Assembly: GCF_900177665.1 (NCBI RefSeq)
Contig: NZ_FXAW01000007.1
Span: 219,380-283,379 of the forward strand
DNA from: Marivirga sericea
Lineage (GTDB): Bacteria; Bacteroidota; Bacteroidia; Cytophagales; Cyclobacteriaceae
Length of the DNA: 64,000 bases
Direction of reading: 5' to 3'
The position numbers and the translations under genes are program-made. Shown here in pieces: positions 18,019 to 27,270 of this stretch (position 1 is its first letter; each line of letters begins with the position of its first letter). The notes beneath the pieces were generated by a model. The model searched no databases. It saw only the letters and a list, made by a program, of their open reading frames with translations, and had not been told where the DNA came from.

Positions 18019-19464
18019 ATGCAATCAATCTTAAAAACCCTTTTCATCTTGGTATTCTTCACCTTGATGATCAACACAGTAAAAAGTCAAAATTGTAAAT
18101 GTAGTGACTCCTTTGATCAAACAGTTCAAACTTACGAACAAGATTATTCCCTTTTTCAATTCAAAGTAACGGATGAGAACAGGAAACTATACAAAGCGCA
18201 TACAGCACTGATGAGACAAAAAGCAATGCAGCAAGAGTCTGTAGCCGACTGTAAGCAAGTACTTGAGCAATGGCTTGATTTCTTTCGCGATGGACACACC
18301 TATATCGGAATCTCTACCGAGACCGAGCTCAATAGTGAGAAGATCAAGATATCAGAAAAACGTTTCAAATCCGATTATAAAAAATTAGCCTATCATAAAA
18401 ACCCTCTTTTAGGTATCTGGACCTCTAAAGCCTATACAGTGGCCATCATTCCCAATCCTGAAGGCAGAGAAAAGGAAGTCGATTTCGTGGGGGTTTTATT
18501 AGAAAGTACGAATGACAACTGGAGTAAAGATGATGTAAAGTTTGAGCTTACAACAGTTTTTGGTAATCGTTATGATGCGCAGTTTTACATGGGAAACCAT
18601 TCTCCAAGAACTACGACAGCTGAGCAGCAAAACACCCAACAGCTTAGCTTCCGAAATAATATTGGAGATTGGACAAAAGTTTGGCCAGCAACAGATATGG
18701 CGAATCCTATTTCGGAAGTAGATTTAAAATTTAATCAGTTTCATTTTACTGAGGTAGAAGGAATCCCTTATTTAAGATTCCCTGATTTCTTCACTGTAGA
18801 ACCGGCTTATGTTGATAGTATTGTCAAGGCTAATCACGACAAGCTAATTGCAGCTGATTTCATTATAGTAGATGTCCGAGATAACAATGGCGGAAACGAT
18901 GCCACCTATTACCCTGTGCTACCCTATATTTTGAATGGACCCATCAAGATCCCTAATTCAGGGCTTTGGATGAGCAAAGCAAATATAGCGCTGTTCCTTG
19001 AAAGTAGTGGTCTAGAAGAAAAGCCATTAGAGGAGTATGATGAAGAAGAGCGCGAAATGTATGACTACGTAATGTCTCTAGAAGGAACAGCCTTTTTTCA
19101 AAATCCAGATTATGATTCTACTTATGAACCCGATACCATTTATTCGCCCTCTCAAAAGGTGATTTTACTAACTGATGAAAACACCGTTAGCTCTGGCGAA
19201 ACATTTGTGTTCAGAGCTAATCAAAGCGATAAGGTCGTAGTATATGGTCAGAATACAGCGGGCATCATTGATGGGTTTAATGGATTAACCAAAAACATTG
19301 GGTGCTTTGACTTAACATATCCTTCTTCCTTCCGAGCAAGTGATCTGAAAGATAACCCCATCGATCCTTATGGAATTGCTCCTGATGTTTTTGTGGACAA
19401 AGATGTTGATGTGCTAAGCTATTCAATTGAACATATGAAAGAATTGATACAGCAAGAAAAGTAG
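18019..19464 (+). CDS. S41 family peptidase, exported
   Basis: The 481-residue protein has a signal peptide (cleaved near TVKSQ) and an S41 tail-specific-protease-like core in its C-terminal half: IIVDVRDNNGGNDA followed by the nucleophile region VSSGETFVFRANQSDKVVVYGQNTAG. The Ser in SSGE fits the catalytic serine. The CtpA-type lysine is absent because the following loop reads GQNTAG, so a tricorn-like S41B arrangement is more likely. No PDZ domain is obvious. The N-terminal third holds a Cys-containing CKCSDSF segment. Likely periplasmic. Confidence 0.82.
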   Translation: MQSILKTLFILVFFTLMINTVKSQNCKCSDSFDQTVQTYEQDYSLFQFKVTDENRKLYKAHTALMRQKAMQQESVADCKQVLEQWLDFFRDGHTYIGISTETELNSEKIKISEKRFKSDYKKLAYHKNPLLGIWTSKAYTVAIIPNPEGREKEVDFVGVLLESTNDNWSKDDVKFELTTVFGNRYDAQFYMGNHSPRTTTAEQQNTQQLSFRNNIGDWTKVWPATDMANPISEVDLKFNQFHFTEVEGIPYLRFPDFFTVEPAYVDSIVKANHDKLIAADFIIVDVRDNNGGNDATYYPVLPYILNGPIKIPNSGLWMSKANIALFLESSGLEEKPLEEYDEEEREMYDYVMSLEGTAFFQNPDYDSTYEPDTIYSPSQKVILLTDENTVSSGETFVFRANQSDKVVVYGQNTAGIIDGFNGLTKNIGCFDLTYPSSFRASDLKDNPIDPYGIAPDVFVDKDVDVLSYSIEHMKELIQQEK

Positions 19465-19615
19465 TTATAGTTTAAATAATGCTTATTTGAAGTTCTTAGT
19501 AAAATTTAAGAAGTTAACAGATAAGATAATACCCAGTGGCATATTTTTAATGTTCTGATATAGGTTTAATGGGATAATTATTTTAAATTTCTTAACGAAC
19601 CAGAATCCAGTAAAA

Positions 19616-20158
19616 TTGAATTCAACTTTAAAAGTGATCACTGACAAATTGTGTTGTAAGTCTTTTGGGATAGCCCTAATGCTGACTTGTTTAAACTTTA
19701 TTTGTTATGCTCAAGATGAAAAAATAAATAAAAATACTGCTAGTATAAATGGAGGGACCACTTTATTAGTTTACAGCAGAGCGGGTTTTAATTACGAAAG
19801 ACTCTTGAAATCGTCAGACAAACGGATATTCTCACGTTACTATTTGAATGCAGGTCTTGGTAGATTCGTTGAGGCTAATGGCTTTGCTCCTGCGCCCATA
19901 CCATACGGAATAGAAACTGCTTTGCAATTTATAGTTTTAACTGGAACAGGTGCCAATCACTTAGAATTAGGTACGGGTTTATCAGTAGGTTTCGTTACGT
20001 TCTATAAGTTTCCTGACCCTAATCAAGAAACGGAAAACACCATTACCAAAGCTAATTTTTTAGTGGGATATCGATTTCAAGAAAAAAAAGGCATGTTTTT
20101 TAGAGTAGGCGCTGCTTATCCTATTGGTTTATATATGGGCATTGGAGTATCCTTCTAG
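19616..20158 (+). CDS. Outer-membrane beta-barrel-like exported protein
   Basis: The product is small (about 160-180 residues) with a signal-like hydrophobic stretch ending ICYAQ and a mature part of amphipathic strands ending in aromatic VSF, typical of an 8-stranded outer-membrane barrel. The start is uncertain: no ATG precedes the full signal, so translation begins at TTG 19616 or GTG 19631. The ATG at 19679 leaves a shortened signal (MLTCLNFICYAQ) without basic residues. Function unknown. Confidence 0.55.
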   Translation: MNSTLKVITDKLCCKSFGIALMLTCLNFICYAQDEKINKNTASINGGTTLLVYSRAGFNYERLLKSSDKRIFSRYYLNAGLGRFVEANGFAPAPIPYGIETALQFIVLTGTGANHLELGTGLSVGFVTFYKFPDPNQETENTITKANFLVGYRFQEKKGMFFRVGAAYPIGLYMGIGVSF

Positions 20159-20268
20159 CCATATAGAACGCTTTTGTATCATCGCTGAAATGAAAGAATT
20201 AAACATTTACTTATAACCCGAAAATTAGAATATATTTAATGCCGCTTTCATAAGAAAATCATACCGTC

Positions 20269-20631
20269 ATGAAAATCATAATCCTTGTCACTTCGCTATT
20301 ATTATTTCTGCATTTTGAAAGCAGTGCACAAACCAAATTCGTATTAGAACCCTCTCAGAGTATGATTATGACAGGAAAAGGTTCTGGTCAAGATGCCACC
20401 ATAAACCCTTATTTCGGACAAGATTGCTATGCCATCGTCAAGAATATTGGGAAGAGGGAATTCTCTATTAGAGTTCAGCAAGAAGGGAAAGTCATAGAAG
20501 AAATTTCGATCTTGAAAGATGAAGTAAAAAAAGTAAAACTCTTAAAAGGCTACGAACTCTACTTAGATCCAAACCCAGAAGGCAGAGCAAAAGCCAGCGT
20601 GGACTATGAAAAAATAGTGGAAGAAAAATAG
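20269..20631 (+). CDS. Small secreted protein, unknown function
   Basis: The 120-residue product has a signal peptide (MKIIILVTSLLLFLHF, cleaved near SSAQ) and a mature part of about 98 residues that looks like a single beta-sandwich (FVLEPSQSMIMTGKGSGQDA, then REFSIRVQQEGKVIEEISI). No family recognised. It stands alone upstream of the HipBST operator region. Confidence 0.65.
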   Translation: MKIIILVTSLLLFLHFESSAQTKFVLEPSQSMIMTGKGSGQDATINPYFGQDCYAIVKNIGKREFSIRVQQEGKVIEEISILKDEVKKVKLLKGYELYLDPNPEGRAKASVDYEKIVEEK

Positions 20632-20720
20632 GCTTACCACTTTATAACTGGCACGCTGCATCTCCATCCTCCCTAACCAAAGCCTATTTCACTTTGAGAT
20701 ATTTGTAATAGTGAGCTCGA

Positions 20721-20772
20721 TATACCACTGTAATAGTATAGCTCATTATACCACTGTAATAGTATAGCTCAT
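20721..20772. repeat. Two exact tandem 26-bp repeats in the hip promoter region
   Basis: Bases 20721-20746 and 20747-20772 are identical. Each copy starts with TATACC and contains a right half-site GTATA nine bases later, so each is a degenerate version of the palindromic operators that follow at 20773-20911. They look like decayed or weak operator units duplicated in tandem. Confidence 0.75.
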
Positions 20773-20911
20773 TATACCCTATCAGGTATAATCTTAGATA
20801 ATTCCAATCAAATTATACCCGAAGAGGTATAAATCATAATAAATAGCATTTTTTATACCCGAAAAGGTATATTTAAATAATAATTCATACATTTATACCC
20901 TAAGAGGTATA
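20773..20911. promoter_or_regulatory. Four palindromic operators upstream of hipB
   Basis: Four 18-bp palindromes of consensus TATACCCnnnnAGGTATA lie at 20773-20790, 20814-20831, 20854-20871 and 20894-20911. Their start-to-start spacing is 41, 40 and 40 bp, close to four helical turns, so all would face the same side of the DNA. The last ends 5 bp before the hipB start codon. The architecture resembles the E. coli hip operators (TATCC-N8-GGATA), so HipB-containing complexes are the likely ligand and the operon is probably autoregulated. Confidence 0.8.
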
Positions 20912-20916
20912 GTAAC

Positions 20917-21126
20917 ATGAATAAATTAAGTCAATTCGTAAAAGAAAAGAGGAAATCTCTAGGACTAACTCAAGAAGATCTTTCTTTCAAATCTGGTGTA
21001 GGACTGAGGTTTATTCGAGATTTGGAGCAAGGAAAACCTAGTTTACGAATGGATAAAGTCAATCAGGTGCTAACATTATTTGGTCATGAACTTGGCCCAA
21101 TACAATCAGAAAGAAACGAGCCATAA
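20917..21126 (+). CDS. hipB: HipB-type antitoxin / XRE regulator
   Basis: The 69-residue protein is almost entirely one Cro/C1-type helix-turn-helix (LGLTQEDLSFKSGVGLRFI) followed by the HipB-like RDLEQGKPSLRMDKVNQVLTLFG. It should bind the TATACC-N6-GGTATA palindromes just upstream, repress the operon and act with HipS and HipT. The 3' tail after the DNA-binding domain is very short. The 51-bp gap to the TTG at 21178 and the shared strand support an operon. Confidence 0.9.
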   Translation: MNKLSQFVKEKRKSLGLTQEDLSFKSGVGLRFIRDLEQGKPSLRMDKVNQVLTLFGHELGPIQSERNEP

Positions 21127-21204
21127 AATGTTAGTAGGTTTTACGATATTTATTTTAAGTCGAGTTCCATGTGACCTTTGAACACTAATAAATATACACA
21201 TGAA

Positions 21205-21519
21205 ATGAAGCAAGCTAAAGTATACATGCATGATAAGTTAGCAGCAATACTAACAGAGGACGAAAACGGTTTCCATTTTGAATATGAAAAATCATACCTG
21301 GAAAAAAGTGATGCTGAGCCCATAAGTTTAACACTTCCACTTAAAGAAAAACAGTATGATAGTAAGGTGATATTCCCCTTTTTTGATGGCCTAATACCAG
21401 AAGGATGGTTACTCGATATAGCCCAAAAAAACTGGAAATTAAACCCGACAGACAGGATGGAGATATTACTAAAGACATGTCAAGATTGTATCGGTGCAGT
21501 ATCAATAAAAGAAATTTAG
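21205..21519 (+). CDS. hipS: HipS-like protein (HipA N-terminal domain as a separate gene)
   Basis: The 104-residue protein corresponds to the N-subdomain-1 of HipA: MKQAKVYMHDKLAAIL at the start and LPLKEKQYDSKVIFPFFDGLIPEGW then IGAVSI at the end. ATG 21205 was chosen because homologues begin with M-K-x-A-x-V-Y; a TTG 27 bp upstream is possible. In the three-gene HipBST system of enteropathogenic E. coli the equivalent HipS is the antitoxin for the kinase HipT. That role is inferred here. A 4-bp gap separates it from hipT. Confidence 0.88.
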   Translation: MKQAKVYMHDKLAAILTEDENGFHFEYEKSYLEKSDAEPISLTLPLKEKQYDSKVIFPFFDGLIPEGWLLDIAQKNWKLNPTDRMEILLKTCQDCIGAVSIKEI

Positions 21520-21523
21520 ACCT

Positions 21524-22483
21524 ATGAAAAACAAGTGTTTATACTGCTACAAAACAATAGATTCTGCAGATTTAAATACTGCTGCAGGGCAGAAAGGGTA
21601 TCATCCTAAGTGCAGTAAAAAAATTTATGGTAAACCTACACCACCACTCCTAGACTTTACAGAAGATCAACTATTACAATTAGCAGAGCAGGTCATTAAA
21701 AGTAAAAAAACTGTGACTGGTGTACAACCGAAACTGTCACTTGGATTGAGTAAGAAAAGGGATACCCCTGAACGTTTTACCCTTGTCGGATTATGGGGAG
21801 AATATATATTAAAACCCAAGGCTGAATTATATCCAAACTTGCCTGAAATAGAAGACTTAACAATGCATCTTGCTGAAATAAGTAAGATTAAAACAGTTCA
21901 ACATTCATTAATAAAACTTAAATTAGGACAACTAGCCTACATCACAAAAAGAATTGATCGTTTTAAGGGTGAAAAATTCCATATGGAAGATATGTGCCAA
22001 TTAACAGAAAGGCTCACCGAACATAAATACAAAGGTTCTCATGAACAAATTGCAAAGGCTATTAAGAAATATACGGCTAACCCAGGATTAGACGTAACAG
22101 ATTATTATGAATTGGTGCTGTTTTGCTTTTTAACTGGTAACAATGACATGCATTTAAAAAATTTCTCACTGCTAAAAAGAAACCAGAAATATGATTTGTG
22201 TCCCGCATATGACTTAGTGGCATCTGAATTGGTGGTAGAGGGAGACAATGAAGACCTTGCATTAAACTTGAACGGTAAGAAGAAAAAAATTAACCGAAAA
22301 GATTTTGAAACTGCGATGGCAGGTGCTGGATTAGATCAAAAAGTAATTGAAAACGTATTTAAAAAATATTATAAACTACTTCCTAAATGGAAGCAGTTTA
22401 TAATGGATAGTTTTTTGTCAGAGGAAATGAAAATTGAATATATCTCTTTAATTAAACGAAAATCAATTCAAATTGAACTATAG
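21524..22483 (+). CDS. hipT: HipT-like serine/threonine kinase toxin (HipA C-terminal domain)
   Basis: The 319-residue protein is a HipA-like kinase without the N-subdomain, which is encoded separately just upstream. Visible elements are the Gly-rich loop KKTVTGVQPKLSLGL (about 61-75), the ATP lysine in YILKPK (K98), the catalytic loop GNNDMHLKN (D208, N213) and the metal-binding AYDL (D230). A C5-x2-C8 ... H27-x2-C30 motif at the N-terminus looks like a small zinc ribbon. HipA/HipT kinases phosphorylate aminoacyl-tRNA synthetases (GltX or TrpS) and stop translation; the target here is unknown. T63-V-T65 precedes the loop where HipT has an autophosphorylated Ser-x-Ser. Confidence 0.9.
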   Translation: MKNKCLYCYKTIDSADLNTAAGQKGYHPKCSKKIYGKPTPPLLDFTEDQLLQLAEQVIKSKKTVTGVQPKLSLGLSKKRDTPERFTLVGLWGEYILKPKAELYPNLPEIEDLTMHLAEISKIKTVQHSLIKLKLGQLAYITKRIDRFKGEKFHMEDMCQLTERLTEHKYKGSHEQIAKAIKKYTANPGLDVTDYYELVLFCFLTGNNDMHLKNFSLLKRNQKYDLCPAYDLVASELVVEGDNEDLALNLNGKKKKINRKDFETAMAGAGLDQKVIENVFKKYYKLLPKWKQFIMDSFLSEEMKIEYISLIKRKSIQIEL

Positions 22484-22524
22484 AAACTAGCTACTAAAAG
22501 GCCTAAAATGCAGATCACCCAAAA

Positions 22525-23325
22525 TCATTCAGCCACCTTCACGGCTCTCTTTTTCTTATTAAAAACCGAAGCATCACCTGAGAATTGAATATTAGAAATA
22601 GTGGCTTCTCCTAATTGATCTTGTAAACCCTCTTCTTCACTCCAATTCCAAAACTTCCATTGCTGTGCAAAGGGAATGCCTTCTACTTTTATATAATCCG
22701 AATAGCTGATCGCATGTGGGTTTTGAGCTGCTTTGGCTTGATCTCGACCACCAAAAGTTACGATATAGGCCATGGCTTCCAAAACTTTACTTTCTTCATT
22801 CTGATAGACCACATACCAATCATCTGGAGCATCTCCAATATTTTCTCCAAAGGTCAATTTAGTGGTCATCAAACTGTCATTTTTCTGATAGGGTAATTTT
22901 TTAGGTTCCGTATGATGTGTTCCTGGGTCGTTCAACTTAAAAGGCGCCATAAAAAAGTAAGACCAGGTCAAGACATCAAATCTTGCCCCATCGTATAAGC
23001 TATCTTTTGGATGAATCCAGATTTCATTTCCGTCAAACAATAAGCGAGTGTCCTCTGAATTCTCCACCAGTACTTTAGAAGAATTAGTGGTAGAATAAAT
23101 CCTAGCGTTCAATCGCTCATTACCTCCAAAAATCAATTTGATATCAAAAGAAATAATCTTTTCCTGCATAAACGCATCAAGCTTATGAGCCTCCTGAATG
23201 GATTTTATGATCGGATTAACTTGCTCTGCTACAGCTGAGCTCTTTGGTGATTTTTCTTGTTTATTTTCCTTTTGACTTGAACATGAAGCCAAAACCAAGG
23301 AAACAAGGATTACTAAATATCTCAT
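22525..23325 (-). CDS. Putative lipoprotein, DUF6503-like
   Basis: The 266-residue product has a lipobox LASC (Cys15) and a mature domain of beta-strands with an FDGNEIWIHPKDSLYDGARF segment, YFFMAPFKLNDPGTHHTEPK, and DAPDDWYVVYQNEESKVLEAMAY. These resemble the DUF6503 group of Bacteroidota lipoproteins, which look like a one-domain relative of the LolA/LppX-type lipid-binding fold; the family name is from memory and not certain. It converges on hipT with a 41-bp gap and diverges from the amidohydrolase gene. Confidence 0.65.
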   Translation of the reverse strand: MRYLVILVSLVLASCSSQKENKQEKSPKSSAVAEQVNPIIKSIQEAHKLDAFMQEKIISFDIKLIFGGNERLNARIYSTTNSSKVLVENSEDTRLLFDGNEIWIHPKDSLYDGARFDVLTWSYFFMAPFKLNDPGTHHTEPKKLPYQKNDSLMTTKLTFGENIGDAPDDWYVVYQNEESKVLEAMAYIVTFGGRDQAKAAQNPHAISYSDYIKVEGIPFAQQWKFWNWSEEEGLQDQLGEATISNIQFSGDASVFNKKKRAVKVAE

Positions 23326-23494
23326 ATCGTTTCTTTAATTATAAAGGCTAATGTACTATCACTATTTCACCTAAATTGTCAGCTGACCATCATTTTCATT
23401 TTTATTTCAGATTATCAAATTACCATTCCTAAAATAACTGAGCGCATAATTGGCAAATTTCACTAAATTTCTCGTATAAATAATCTTTTAATCT

Positions 23495-26400
23495 ATGAGG
23501 AAATATACAATACTATTCATGCTAATCGGCTTAATAGCTTTCAACTTCGGATCCTTTGCCCAGGAAGCCGAAAAAGCTGACAGTACTAAAAAAGCCACAA
23601 AAGAGCTTCCGCTTGAGCCGGAAAGAACCATCGAGTTTAACACCAAAGAAGGTACCTGGCTTTCTGTGGATGTGAGTCCGAATGGGCAGACTATTATTTT
23701 TGATATGATGGGAGATATCTATTCCATTCCTTTTACGGGTGGGGAAGCCACTAAAATCACAGAAGGAATGCCTTATGATGTGCATCCTCGCTACAGCCCA
23801 GATGGAAAATCGATCGTTTTCATCTCTGATAAAAGCGGTTCAGACAACATCTGGACAATGGATTTGGCTTCTGAAGAGATGAAGCAAATCACCAAAGATG
23901 ACAATCAAAACTATTTCTCAGCCGACTGGACTCCAGATGGCGAATATATAGTAGGCGCTAAAGGCAGAAGAAACATCAAACTACATATTTACCACAAAGA
24001 AGGTGGTTCTGGTGCTCAATTAATTGATGAGCCTGAAAATTTAAAAACAACTGATCCAGCTATTAGTCATGATGGAAAATTAGTCTATTTTTCTAAAAGA
24101 AGATCCGCTTGGAACTACAATGCGCAATTCCCGCAATATCAAATCGGCACTTACGATATGGAAGATGGTGATATAGCTACCATCACTTCACGCTACGGAT
24201 CAGCCTTCACTCCTACTTTATCACCTGATGGAAAATGGTTAGTGTATGGCACTCGTTTTGAAACAGAAACTGGCTTAGTGAGGAGAAATTTAAAAACAGG
24301 TGATGAAGAATGGTTAGCCTATCCTGTTCAGAGAGATGAGCAAGAATCAATCGCTCCTTTAGGCGTTTATCCTGCCATGTCATTCACGCCTGATAGCAAA
24401 TTTCTAATCGCTACTTATGGCGGTAAAATCCATAAAATCGACATCAATGCAAAAATGGCTTCTGAAATTCCATTCGAAGTAGACTTGAAATTGGAGCTAG
24501 GCCCAAGATTGAAATTCGAATATCCTATTTCAGATAATAAAGAAGCTTTTGTAACCCAAATAAGAGATGGTGTACCGTCTCCAGACGGAACCCAATTAGC
24601 CTTTACTGCTTTAAACAGATTGTACGTGATGGATTTGCCTAATGGTGAACCAAAAAGATTAACGAAGCATAACTTTACTGAAGCGATGCCGGCATGGTCA
24701 CCAGATGGCAGTCAAATTGTATTCTCGACTTGGGAAGAAAAAGAAGGTGGGCATTTATATAAAATCAATTCCAATGGCAGAGGCAAAGCTGTAAAGCTGA
24801 CACAAAACCCAGCCCTATACCTTGATCCAGAATGGTCATATACTCAAAATAGAATTGTATTCAATAGAGGAGCGAATCAGGTTTATAAAGATGCAGTTGA
24901 TCCCTTCGGTTCATTAATGATGGAAGATTTAGCCTGGATTTCTACCGAGGGTGGAAAAGTAACTTTAATTGACAAAGCAAAAGGAAGAAGCACTCCGCAT
25001 TTCTCAAAAGTAGCAGATAGAATCTATCTCAATCATGGTTCTAAAGGATTAATCTCAATAAGATGGGATGGAACAGATGAAAAGGAGCATTTGCAATTGA
25101 CAGGAATCACTACTTATGGCTCATCTATCGACATGATTCATGCGCACGATGGTTCTCATAATATTTTACCGGGTGATGAGAAGGCATGGAGAGAAAATAA
25201 TAAAGCTTCGAAACCATCGGAAATTAGAATTTCACCAGATGGAGAAACGGCTTTAGCAAAAATCAATAATGATGTGTATTCGGTGACTATCCCGAAATAT
25301 GGTCAAACTCCTAAAATATCATTAGCGAAAGCAGATAATGCTGCTTTTCCTGCTATGAAATTAACCGTCATGGGTGGAGAATTCCCTGCTTGGTCTGGTG
25401 ACAGCAAAAAAGTACATTGGTCTTTAGGAGCAAGTCACTTTATTTATGACTTAGCTGCTGGCAAAGCCTATGCAGATAGTGTTGCCACTGCTAAAAAAGA
25501 AGCCGCTAAAAAGAAAGAGGAAGAAAAAGAGGAAGATAAAGATTCTGAGGAAGACCAAGAAGAAGAGGACAAGGAAGAAAAAGCAGATGAGAAAAAAGAC
25601 AAAGAAGAGAAAGAGGAAGGCTTCACGGCTAAAGAGATAAAAGTAAAAGTAGCTTACGAAAAAGATATTCCAGAAGGTACTATCCTTTTAAAAGGTGCAA
25701 GAATCATCACCATGTCTGATCAGGGCGTGATTGAAAATGGAGATATCTTAATTGAAGACAACCGCATTAAAGCTGTTGGAGAAAGTGGTAGTTTAGAAGT
25801 TCCAAAAGGAGCTAAAACCATTGATGCTGGCGGTAAAACCATCACACCAGGATTTGTAGATACACACGCGCATATGTGGCCAAATTGGGGGTTACATAAA
25901 AATCAGGTTTGGATTTACTCAGCTAATTTAGCTTATGGCGTTACTACCACTCGTGATCCACAAACGGCTACAACCGATGTTTTGACTTATTCAGACATGG
26001 TGAATTCAGGGATGATCCACGGACCTAGAGTATACAGTACAGGCCCTGGCGTTGGCTACTGGATGTATAAAATCAAATCTTTGGAGCACGCCAAGGAGGT
26101 CTTAAAGCAATACAGCGAATACTATGATACCAAGAGTATTAAAATGTATTTGGTAGGTAATCGTCAGCAGAGACAATGGATCATCATGGCCGCTAAGGAA
26201 CTAGAGTTGATGCCAACTACTGAAGGTGGGTTAGATTACAAACTGAACATGACGCAGTTATTAGACGGTTATCCTGGTCATGAGCATAGTTTACCGATTG
26301 TAGGTATTTACAAAGATGCGGTACAAACAATTGCTGAATCAAAAATGGCAGTCACTCCTACCCTTTTGGTTTCCTATGGTGGACCTTGGGCTGAAGAGTA

Positions 26401-26935
26401 TTACTATGCCACTGAAGACCCTTACCATGATGAGAAGCTACAATATTTCACACCTTATGAGGAATTAGCTCAAAAGTCAAGAAGAAGAGGTGCATGGTTT
26501 ATGAAAGAGGAACATGTATTTCCTAAGCATGCTAAATTCATGAAAGACTTAGTTGAAGCTGATGGTATTGGTGGCGTGGGTAGCCACGGGCAGTTACAAG
26601 GCTTAGGTTATCACTGGGAGCTATGGTCTGTTGCCAGCGGTGGCATGACGAATCTGGATGCTTTAAGAACTGCTACAATCCTAGGAGCGGAAGCATTAGG
26701 GCTAGAAGGTGACTTAGGAAGTATAGAAGAAGGTAAATTAGCTGACTTATTGATTATGGATAAAAATCCATTAGAAGAAATCAGAAATACCAACACCTTA
26801 ACTCATGTAATCAAAAATGGTAGAGTTTATGATTCGAATACCTTAGATGAAGTAGCCCCAAGAGAAAAGAAGACGGAGAAATTTGAATGGCAAACTAAGA
26901 GACCTGAGAATGTACCAGGTGTTGAGAAGGATTAA
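23495..26935 (+). CDS. Beta-propeller/amidohydrolase fusion, exported
   Basis: The 1146-residue protein has a signal peptide (ending SFAQ) and a TolB/PD40-type propeller over about residues 45-650, with repeats such as HPRYSPDGKSIVFISDKSG and AMPAWSPDGSQIVFSTW. A Lys/Glu-rich linker (about 655-710) precedes a C-terminal amidohydrolase domain with the metal site THAHMWP and the C-terminal LGLEGDLGSIEEGKLADLLIMDKNPLEEI. Such fusions are common in marine Bacteroidota and are assumed to act on cyclic amides or peptides in the periplasm. The substrate is unknown. A strong terminator follows at 26958. Confidence 0.87.
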   Translation: MRKYTILFMLIGLIAFNFGSFAQEAEKADSTKKATKELPLEPERTIEFNTKEGTWLSVDVSPNGQTIIFDMMGDIYSIPFTGGEATKITEGMPYDVHPRYSPDGKSIVFISDKSGSDNIWTMDLASEEMKQITKDDNQNYFSADWTPDGEYIVGAKGRRNIKLHIYHKEGGSGAQLIDEPENLKTTDPAISHDGKLVYFSKRRSAWNYNAQFPQYQIGTYDMEDGDIATITSRYGSAFTPTLSPDGKWLVYGTRFETETGLVRRNLKTGDEEWLAYPVQRDEQESIAPLGVYPAMSFTPDSKFLIATYGGKIHKIDINAKMASEIPFEVDLKLELGPRLKFEYPISDNKEAFVTQIRDGVPSPDGTQLAFTALNRLYVMDLPNGEPKRLTKHNFTEAMPAWSPDGSQIVFSTWEEKEGGHLYKINSNGRGKAVKLTQNPALYLDPEWSYTQNRIVFNRGANQVYKDAVDPFGSLMMEDLAWISTEGGKVTLIDKAKGRSTPHFSKVADRIYLNHGSKGLISIRWDGTDEKEHLQLTGITTYGSSIDMIHAHDGSHNILPGDEKAWRENNKASKPSEIRISPDGETALAKINNDVYSVTIPKYGQTPKISLAKADNAAFPAMKLTVMGGEFPAWSGDSKKVHWSLGASHFIYDLAAGKAYADSVATAKKEAAKKKEEEKEEDKDSEEDQEEEDKEEKADEKKDKEEKEEGFTAKEIKVKVAYEKDIPEGTILLKGARIITMSDQGVIENGDILIEDNRIKAVGESGSLEVPKGAKTIDAGGKTITPGFVDTHAHMWPNWGLHKNQVWIYSANLAYGVTTTRDPQTATTDVLTYSDMVNSGMIHGPRVYSTGPGVGYWMYKIKSLEHAKEVLKQYSEYYDTKSIKMYLVGNRQQRQWIIMAAKELELMPTTEGGLDYKLNMTQLLDGYPGHEHSLPIVGIYKDAVQTIAESKMAVTPTLLVSYGGPWAEEYYYATEDPYHDEKLQYFTPYEELAQKSRRRGAWFMKEEHVFPKHAKFMKDLVEADGIGGVGSHGQLQGLGYHWELWSVASGGMTNLDALRTATILGAEALGLEGDLGSIEEGKLADLLIMDKNPLEEIRNTNTLTHVIKNGRVYDSNTLDEVAPREKKTEKFEWQTKRPENVPGVEKD

Positions 26936-26957
26936 GATCTAATCTTAAAATAAATTC

Positions 26958-26996
26958 AAAAGGGATTCTGTTTTTAGATCAGAATCCCTTTTTTTA
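26958..26996 (+). terminator. Rho-independent terminator of the amidohydrolase gene
   Basis: AAAAGGGATTCTG (26958-26970) pairs with CAGAATCCCTTTT (26980-26992) across a 9-nt loop and runs into a T-tract. It starts 23 bp after the stop codon of the propeller/amidohydrolase gene. Confidence 0.85.
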
Positions 26997-26999
26997 TCA

Positions 27000-27242
27000 C
27001 TCTATTTATTGATAAAAAAAATGTTAACTGTTCAACATTTGGAATGTCGAAATCCTATAAGGTTGATTCGCGGAAATAGCCAGATTACAAATCCTATGAA
27101 CTTTATTCGACATTGCAAATACCGAATAGCTAATTTCCCACCTTAGCAGGGATGAACGTCCTGATCGCACCTAGAAGCTATACAAAATTCCTCTTCATTA
27201 TTTTAATATTCAAAACAAGATAGGACTGATTTAAAGGCAGGA
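27000..27242. repeat. REP-like intergenic sequence between two related terminators
   Basis: This spacer has no gene. It contains words shared with the gap at 29438-30008: CGACATTGCAAAT (27108-27120, also 29782-29794) and ATAGCCAGATT (27076-27086, also 29800-29810). It also holds GATTACAAATCC (27083-27094), which is the reverse complement of part of the 29564-29580 hairpin. The hairpin stems here are partly decayed. Confidence 0.5.
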
Positions 27243-27270
27243 GATTAAGATTTGATTTTAAAAAAAATTC

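Noticed and set aside
20721..20911. Regularly spaced repeats that could be mistaken for a CRISPR array
   Set aside because: The units are palindromic 18-bp operators in front of hipB with short AT-rich spacers of about 22 bp, and they sit in a promoter. There is no leader and the spacers are too short.
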